Source: G963669295 sp963669295 (GTDB lineage Bacteria > Bacteroidota > Bacteroidia > Flavobacteriales_D > CALLUQ01). Taken from it: a stretch of DNA of 64,000 bases. A program made the translations under genes and the position numbers. Positions 62,402-64,000 of the stretch are shown here, in pieces. The stretch lies in contig OY769938.1 of NCBI GenBank assembly GCA_963669295.1, positions 806,001-870,000 of the forward strand, written 5' to 3'. The notes beneath the pieces are model-generated. The model was not told where the DNA came from. It was given only the letters and a program-made list of their open reading frames with translations, and made no database searches. Every line of letters begins with the position of its first letter. Position 1 is the stretch's first letter.

Positions 62402-62434
62402 CACTGGATCATGCAATAATCCAGTATAGCCCAC
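62402..62434 (+). pseudogene. tRNA-Val 3'-end remnant
   Basis: The sequence reads CACTGG, an 11-base replacement, then AATCCAGTATAGCCCA. This matches the T-arm 5' strand, T-arm 3' strand and acceptor of tRNA-Val(GAC) at 62237-62262, but the TTCGA loop is replaced and the 5' half is missing. A perfect terminator hairpin follows, as after each real tRNA, so this is the end of a third tRNA module. Confidence 0.7.
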
Positions 62435-62438
62435 AAAC

Positions 62439-62467
62439 AAAAGCCTGCTTCTTAGAAGCAGGCTTTT
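62439..62467 (+). terminator. Terminator-like hairpin after the tRNA remnant
   Basis: A perfect 13-bp stem (AAAAGCCTGCTTC with GAAGCAGGCTTTT) and a TTA loop; the T-tract is short. It keeps the structure of the terminators after the two tRNA genes. Confidence 0.8.
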
Positions 62468-62587
62468 GCAGTTTTGAGTGCGAGTAACTGCAAAAGTTGA
62501 CGGAGGCACGACGGATGGGTTTTGTTTGCATTCCCCAACAAAGGGCAAAAAAGGATCATCGACTGAAAGGAGGTAATCCAAAAAACA

Positions 62588-62725
62588 GATGCCGAAACAA
62601 GTTCAGCATGACTGTGAAAGACAACAGTAAGGCTTTTGTAGTTTCGAGTGTGAGTATGGAGTGTGGACTCCTGCCTGCGCAGGAGTTTGGGGTAGGAAAA
62701 AGTAGATTCCTGCTCGCGCAGAAGT
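62588..62725. repeat. REP-like palindromes in the noncoding gap
   Basis: An imperfect ATGCCGAA...TTCAGCAT hairpin (62588-62608) is followed by the repeated ACTCCTGC/GCAGGAGT hairpin (62667-62686), in a 22-base identical match to 62020-62041. A variant (ATTCCTGC, TCGC, GCAGAAGT) lies at 62706-62725. Open frames crossing this region have no coding features. Confidence 0.65.
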
Positions 62726-62770
62726 GGTTGATTAACTGAAGCGCATGACTTTTATAATGAGGCACTGAGC

Positions 62771-63205
62771 TTAAAGCTCCAATTGCCCCAATCGTTCGAA
62801 CATCAACTCCCACGACTTTGTTCTTCCTTCCATGTTCGCAGGCAATGTTGTAAATGCTTGTTGAAAACGAAGTTCAGTTCCTTCTTCCAATGCTTCCAAA
62901 ACAATGGTAACCACACTGGGTTTTGCAATAGCTGCAGGCAGTCCTTCGTAAGAAACCGTAAACTCCAAACGGTAAGGCGGCTCAATGACTGTGTATTCTC
63001 CCTTTATACTAAAGGTACTTCCATCAGGCCGCTCCAACTCAAATGCATAAGTTCCTCCTACTTCAAAGGTCATCACTGCATTCACCATTTTGGTATTGAT
63101 GGGGCCAAACCACTGCATGACATATTCAGGAGTGGTAAATGCTTTAAATACCAAGCTGCTGGAATGTTGAAACTGTTTGGTTAAATAAACACTATTGGTA
63201 GTCAT
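62771..63205 (-). CDS. SRPBCC/AHSA1-domain protein
   Basis: This 144-residue protein is of the START/SRPBCC fold that binds small hydrophobic ligands: VYLTKQFQHSSSLVFKAFTT, then VMQWFGPINTKM, GGTYAFELERPDGSTF and GRTKSWELMFERLGQLE. It overlaps the ArsR gene stop at 63205 (TGATG). An ArsR regulator with an SRPBCC partner is a recurring pair; the ligand is unknown. Confidence 0.9.
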   Translation of the reverse strand: MTTNSVYLTKQFQHSSSLVFKAFTTPEYVMQWFGPINTKMVNAVMTFEVGGTYAFELERPDGSTFSIKGEYTVIEPPYRLEFTVSYEGLPAAIAKPSVVTIVLEALEEGTELRFQQAFTTLPANMEGRTKSWELMFERLGQLEL

Positions 63206-63546
63206 CACTCCTCCTTCTCCTTTAATTGATCCAAAAACTGCTCCAGGGAGTTAAAACTTTCTTTCCAAAAATCGTAGTGAAACGACATCCACTTCACCGC
63301 ATCGGCCATGGGTTCGGAGTTGAACTTGCACCATTGGTAACGCCCTTCCTTCCGCCTGTGTAGCAACTCTGCCTTATCCAATACCTTGAGGTGTTTGGAG
63401 ATGGCTTGAAAAGACATATCGAACGACTCAGCCAATTCCAATACCGACATTTCCTCTTCTCTCAATTGAGCAATGATTCCTCTGCGTGTAGGATCAGAAA
63501 GTGCTGCAAACACTCGATCCAAACGCGATGTATATGCCTTTGCCAT
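63205..63546 (-). CDS. ArsR-family transcriptional regulator
   Basis: This 113-residue winged-helix regulator has LDRVFAALSDPTRRGIIAQL, MSVLELAESF, MSFQAISKHLKVLDKAELL and HRRKEGRYQWCKF. No metal-binding Cys motif (ELCVCDL type) is seen, so it belongs to the SdpR-like group paired with SRPBCC proteins. It probably binds the perfect palindrome at 63902-63931 and controls its own operon. It begins one base after the preceding small gene. Confidence 0.93.
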   Translation of the reverse strand: MAKAYTSRLDRVFAALSDPTRRGIIAQLREEEMSVLELAESFDMSFQAISKHLKVLDKAELLHRRKEGRYQWCKFNSEPMADAVKWMSFHYDFWKESFNSLEQFLDQLKEKEE

Positions 63547-63547
63547 T

Positions 63548-63856
63548 TTAAAAGAAATCGTATCCTGAAGCCACTAAACTCATGTTCTCAGGTTGAGGGG
63601 GGCTCACCGGATTACTCGCTTTCAACGCCATTCTGAATTGATTGAACGACGCTAACTCACCCAGTGCTTTATTGTCTTCCTCCGTTTCAAAGATGGCCCA
63701 ATGGATGAAGGTCACCCCGTCATCAAGCACGAAAGTGCAATACTTCATTCCAGGGCGGTTCAACCTCCTAACATCTGCCATTACTTTTTCAATGTTTTCT
63801 TTATTGGTAGCTGCATATTCCTCTTGTACAGTATACCTAACTCTTGTTGCTTTCAT
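63548..63856 (-). CDS. Small ferredoxin-like alpha/beta protein, unknown function
   Basis: This 102-residue protein (VRYTVQEEYAATNKENIEKV, GMKYCTFVLDDGVTFIHWAI, FNQFRMALKASN) resembles dimeric alpha/beta-barrel proteins such as antibiotic-biosynthesis monooxygenase-like domains, but no active site is seen. It is the first gene of the ArsR-SRPBCC operon and is therefore probably under the same control. Confidence 0.75.
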   Translation of the reverse strand: MKATRVRYTVQEEYAATNKENIEKVMADVRRLNRPGMKYCTFVLDDGVTFIHWAIFETEEDNKALGELASFNQFRMALKASNPVSPPQPENMSLVASGYDFF

Positions 63857-63883
63857 TTTTGTTTGTTTGTTTTGATTACGTTA

Positions 63884-63912
63884 CAAAAGTAGTCATTAAT
63901 TTTATTATTCAA
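63884..63912 (-). promoter_or_regulatory. Promoter of the ArsR operon
   Basis: Minus strand: TTG (63910-63912), 18 bases, TACTTTTG (63884-63891). The TTG lies inside the palindrome at 63902-63931. Confidence 0.65.
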
Positions 63913-63931
63913 CCAAATGGTTGAATAATAA
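63902..63931. promoter_or_regulatory. Palindromic operator of the ArsR operon
   Basis: Two perfect 14-bp arms, TTATTATTCAACCA and TGGTTGAATAATAA, flank an AA centre. The core CAACCA-AA-TGGTTG is the kind of site bound by ArsR regulators paired with SRPBCC proteins. It covers the -33 element, so binding should repress. Confidence 0.85.
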
Positions 63932-63970
63932 ATCAACTAAGTATCTTCTCCTATTTTCATTGCTCAAAAA

Positions 63971-64000
63971 TTATTGATCTTCAGCCCACCATTCGGCATA
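63971..64000 (-). CDS. Possible C-terminal end of a gene cut by the window edge
   Basis: On the minus strand the last bases read YAEWWAEDQ then stop. The Trp/Glu composition looks coding, but only nine residues are visible and the product is not known. Confidence 0.3.
   Translation of the reverse strand, partial: YAEWWAEDQ

Noticed and set aside
61809..62434. The tRNA genes as an integration site for a mobile element
   Set aside because: No integrase gene or mobile-element gene lies nearby. The 3'-end remnant is next to its own terminator and fits tandem duplication better.
62399..62739. Open frames of 60 and 80 residues around the tRNA remnant
   Set aside because: They cover a tRNA fragment, a terminator and palindromic repeats, and have no protein-like composition or homologous motif.

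Overview
The window looks like a chromosomal segment of a Bacteroidota bacterium, most likely a gliding, Cytophagales-type organism. The evidence is a fused lpxC-fabZ gene, type IX secretion and gliding genes (porU, porV, a PorP/SprF-like gene, gldJ), an OmpA-family protein with thrombospondin type 3 repeats, and many promoters that fit the Bacteroidota pattern TTG/TTTG, about 17-21 bases, TAnnTTTG. Shine-Dalgarno sites are mostly absent. Gene density is high and genes often overlap by 1-17 bases. I see no insertion sequence, prophage, CRISPR array or rRNA.

Layout. 1-3.7 kb: lipid A genes (lpxD, cut by the window edge, lpxC-fabZ, lpxA) and efp. 3.8-6 kb: a second LpxD-like acyltransferase and a SpoIIE/RsbU-type phosphatase. 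5.9-11.2 kb: surface polysaccharide genes (O-antigen ligase, Wzz-like chain-length protein, Wzx-like flippase, and a divergent glycosyltransferase) followed by rnhB. 11.9-17.3 kb: a large DUF3352-like/propeller protein and an OmpA/TSP3 protein. 17.3-17.9 kb: a noncoding region with a 22-bp tandem array just upstream of an orphan LytTR response regulator. 18.7-27.7 kb: a LysM glucosaminidase, a PLP enzyme, hutU, a CPBP protein, an epimerase, proC, a lipoprotein pyrophosphatase, a DUF4476 protein and a membrane protein. 27.7-37.2 kb: pheT, an AraC regulator, a TPR protein, a PhoD-like phosphatase, an amidase with three repeats, recG, and a STAS-like gene behind a perfect palindrome. 37.3-40.2 kb: pyruvate dehydrogenase E2 and E1-alpha, and cdd. 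40.4-43 kb: a lipoprotein-VTC-DUF4956-DUF2490 module.

43-53 kb holds ispF, porV and porU on the minus strand, diverging from a PorP/SprF-like gene, gldJ and murF. 53-61.7 kb: acyl-CoA dehydrogenase, anmK, a Glu/Leu-type dehydrogenase, nhaD, and an ExbB-ExbD-ExbD-TonB-like set followed by folC. 61.7-62.8 kb is noncoding: two tRNA-Val genes, a tRNA 3'-end remnant, three strong hairpin terminators and REP-like palindromes. 62.8-63.9 kb: an ArsR-SRPBCC operon whose palindromic operator overlaps its promoter.

How the genes fit together: most of the window serves the cell envelope. It covers lipid A, O-polysaccharide, peptidoglycan synthesis and recycling (murF, anmK, amidase, glucosaminidase), outer-membrane proteins, type IX secretion and energy transduction to the outer membrane. 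The features most open to new biology are the 22-bp array ahead of the LytTR regulator, the VTC/DUF4956/DUF2490/lipoprotein module, the palindrome-controlled STAS-like gene and the mosaic ExbD pair. All functions are inferred from sequence motifs read by eye; no database search was run.
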